A stretch of 50,881 nucleotides of DNA, taken from assembly GCA_964508495.1 (NCBI GenBank), contig CAZDUA010000029.1, positions 1 to 50,881 of the forward strand. The letters run 5' to 3'. Within the stretch, counting starts at the first letter, position 1, and each line of letters opens with the position of its first letter. Made by a program: the position numbers and the translations under genes. Origin of the DNA: CABMGU01 sp964508495. Lineage in GTDB: Archaea > Nanobdellota > Nanobdellia > Woesearchaeales > ARS49. The notes under the pieces are model-generated. The model ran no database searches and was not told the DNA's origin. It worked only from the letters and a program-made list of their open reading frames with translations. This document shows positions 49,880-50,881 of the stretch, piece after piece.

Positions 49880-50020
49880 AATACATTGTGATACTGGCGT
49901 ATCGCAACCGCAACGAAAGTTGCGCATCACTCACACAAAGGCAGGTCTAACGGCCTGCCCTTTACGATGACAACCCCCAACCATTGGCGCGTCCCCCCAA
50001 CTCATTCTCGCGCCAATAAA
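49880..50020 (+). ncRNA. Candidate structured RNA: several strong hairpins
   Basis: Four local hairpins can be read. GATAC-TGGC-GTATC is at 49890-49903. CGCAAC-GAAA-GTTGCG is at 49909-49924. The third, 49937-49963, has AAA/TTT, one bulged C (49960), then GGCAGGTC-TAAC-GGCCTGCC. The fourth is ATTGGCGCG/CGCGCCAAT at 49983-49991 and 50009-50017, with a 17-base loop. GTGAT at 49888-49892 can instead pair with ATCAC at 49926-49930, competing with the first hairpin. The region is far more GC-rich than its surroundings and has no convincing ORF. It could be a free ncRNA or the leader of the DHH gene. No known class recognised. Confidence 0.5.
49974..50001 (+). repeat. Duplicated C-rich single-strand motif
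   Basis: CCCCCAACC at 49974-49982 and CCCCCCAAC at 49993-50001 flank and enter the last hairpin; both would be unpaired in the proposed fold. Confidence 0.5.
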
Positions 50021-50041
50021 AACTCAGCTAGTGAAAACAAC

Positions 50042-50881
50042 ATGGAAACAACAAACCCAGAAATACTTAGAAAAGTTGACACTTTCTTACTAAATGTAAC
50101 CCCAAAAGACAAAGTCTGCATAATCCACGATACAGACCCAGATGGCGTTTGTTCTGCCGTTATCATAGCAAAATGCGTTGAAAGACTAAGAAACAAAAAA
50201 GTTGACATGCGAATACCAATGGACAAAACACAATACGGCATAACAGACAAAATGCTAAAACAACTCAAAAACAAAAAAATAACAAAACTCATCACAACAG
50301 ACTTCAGCGCAGAACAAAACCCGGAAAGACTCAAAGAACTAGAAAAACAAATGGAAATACTCATAATCGACCACCACAAACTCTACAATGATTACAAAAG
50401 CGACAGGACAGTATTATATAAACCCCAATTCTTCACAAAAATAGATCCAAGCACATATTGCACGGCAAAACTAGCATACGACGCGGCAGACAGACTGGTA
50501 AAAACAGAAGACTTAGACTGGATGGCAGCAACAGCATGCATAGCAGACATAGCAACAGCACCCTGGAAAGAATGGCTCGCAGAAGTCTTCAAAAAATACA
50601 AAATTAAAATGAAAAAAGACCTATTCCGCACAGGCATAGGACAAGTAGCAGCAACAATCAAAAGCACAGAAGTCTACGACTTAAAATTAGTTCCACAATG
50701 CTATGATGTATTTTACTCAGCAAAAAAGCCAAAAGACATCCTAAACTCAAAACTTGGCAAGTACAAAATAATAATAGACAAAGACCTCAAAAAACACCTC
50801 GCACTATTCGAAAAAAAAGCAGAAAAACACAAAGACATCAGAATATACGAAATGACATCAAAATACAGAATACACTCAGCA
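50042..50881 (+). CDS. DHH-family phosphoesterase (5' part, runs off the window)
   Basis: ATG 50042 opens a frame of 280 codons with no stop before the window ends. Near residue 31 is HDTDPDGVCSA (DHH motif I type), DFSAEQ follows, and IIDHHKLY is the DHH signature (motif III). This is the catalytic domain of archaeal DHH/RecJ-like nucleases or phosphodiesterases. The C-terminal domain (DHHA1, expected to bind substrate) would lie beyond the edge. It may act on single-stranded nucleic acid or on small cyclic or oligonucleotides; the sequence seen does not decide. Only a weak TATA-like AATAAAA lies 24 bp upstream, so it may be expressed from the promoter at 49852 through the structured region. 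Confidence 0.85.
   Translation, partial: METTNPEILRKVDTFLLNVTPKDKVCIIHDTDPDGVCSAVIIAKCVERLRNKKVDMRIPMDKTQYGITDKMLKQLKNKKITKLITTDFSAEQNPERLKELEKQMEILIIDHHKLYNDYKSDRTVLYKPQFFTKIDPSTYCTAKLAYDAADRLVKTEDLDWMAATACIADIATAPWKEWLAEVFKKYKIKMKKDLFRTGIGQVAATIKSTEVYDLKLVPQCYDVFYSAKKPKDILNSKLGKYKIIIDKDLKKHLALFEKKAEKHKDIRIYEMTSKYRIHSA

Noticed and set aside
49880..50020. tRNA, C/D box or H/ACA RNA in the structured region
   Set aside because: No cloverleaf can be drawn. A GATGA element at 49966-49970 lacks a well-placed CTGA partner, and ACA does not follow a suitable stem, so the known classes do not fit.
1..50881. CRISPR array, insertion sequence, prophage or rRNA operon
   Set aside because: No regularly spaced repeats, transposase, integrase or rRNA-like sequence was seen on either strand.

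Overview
The window is archaeal. It encodes RPA, RadA, RadB, the RFC large subunit, HerA, Mre11, MBF1, a NIP7-like PUA protein, an archaeal-type S2, translin, an Era-like GTPase with its DUF2073 and zinc-ribbon partners, and an AbrB-PhoU regulator. TATA boxes lie about 24-28 bp upstream of many start codons, which implies leaderless mRNAs, while operon-internal genes carry GGAGGTG-type ribosome-binding sites. The DNA is AT-rich with a very A-rich coding strand. Small divergent proteins, a bacterial-type AspRS beside GatCAB, and secretion-ATPase-linked families of small membrane proteins suggest a DPANN lineage of the Woesearchaeota/Pacearchaeota kind. That placement is inference.

Layout. 1-6740: a pilin-like membrane protein, RPA, a YdjM-like membrane protein, a NUDIX hydrolase, a small protein behind a structured leader and overlapped by a 20-codon ORF, RadA, a TRAM protein, the RNA phosphodiesterase ThpR, an unknown protein and S2. 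6741-7421: RadB on the minus strand. 7473-14442: a tight five-gene operon with two STT3-like GT-C membrane proteins, a membrane-anchored thioredoxin-fold protein, a 708-residue sequon-rich surface protein sharing that N-terminal region, and a GT39-like glycosyltransferase. 14432-17852: MBF1 and an ABC exporter. 17950-28658: cysS, an RNA m5C methylase, a NIP7-like gene, valS, an unknown, a 619-residue coiled-coil membrane protein, rfcL, glyS, a single OB-fold protein and tRNA-Phe(GAA).

28672-36727: a secretion or pilus-like locus with a GspE/TadA-like ATPase, a GspF/TadC-like membrane protein, two coiled-coil proteins and four consecutive related membrane proteins. 36822-42948: translin and a HAD hydrolase, then aspS-gatC-gatA-gatB. 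AspRS is bacterial-type and has His31 and a Gly at the positions linked with non-discriminating enzymes, so this operon probably makes Asn-tRNA (and perhaps Gln-tRNA) by transamidation. 42937-46018: HerA, Mre11 and an unknown. 46109-48689: small proteins, the GTPase-DUF2073-zinc-ribbon operon and a cysteine-bearing exported protein. 48889-50881: an AbrB-PhoU regulator, a roughly 150-nt intergenic stretch with several strong hairpins (candidate ncRNA or leader), and the 5' part of a DHH phosphoesterase running off the window.

The strongest candidates for undescribed biology are the glycosylation-type operon (7473-14442), the secretion ATPase locus with its membrane-protein family (28672-36727), the structured intergenic RNA at 49880-50020, and the structured leader plus micro-ORF at 2846-3289. 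No rRNA, CRISPR array, transposase or replication origin was recognised. No gene-free stretch exceeds 300 bases.
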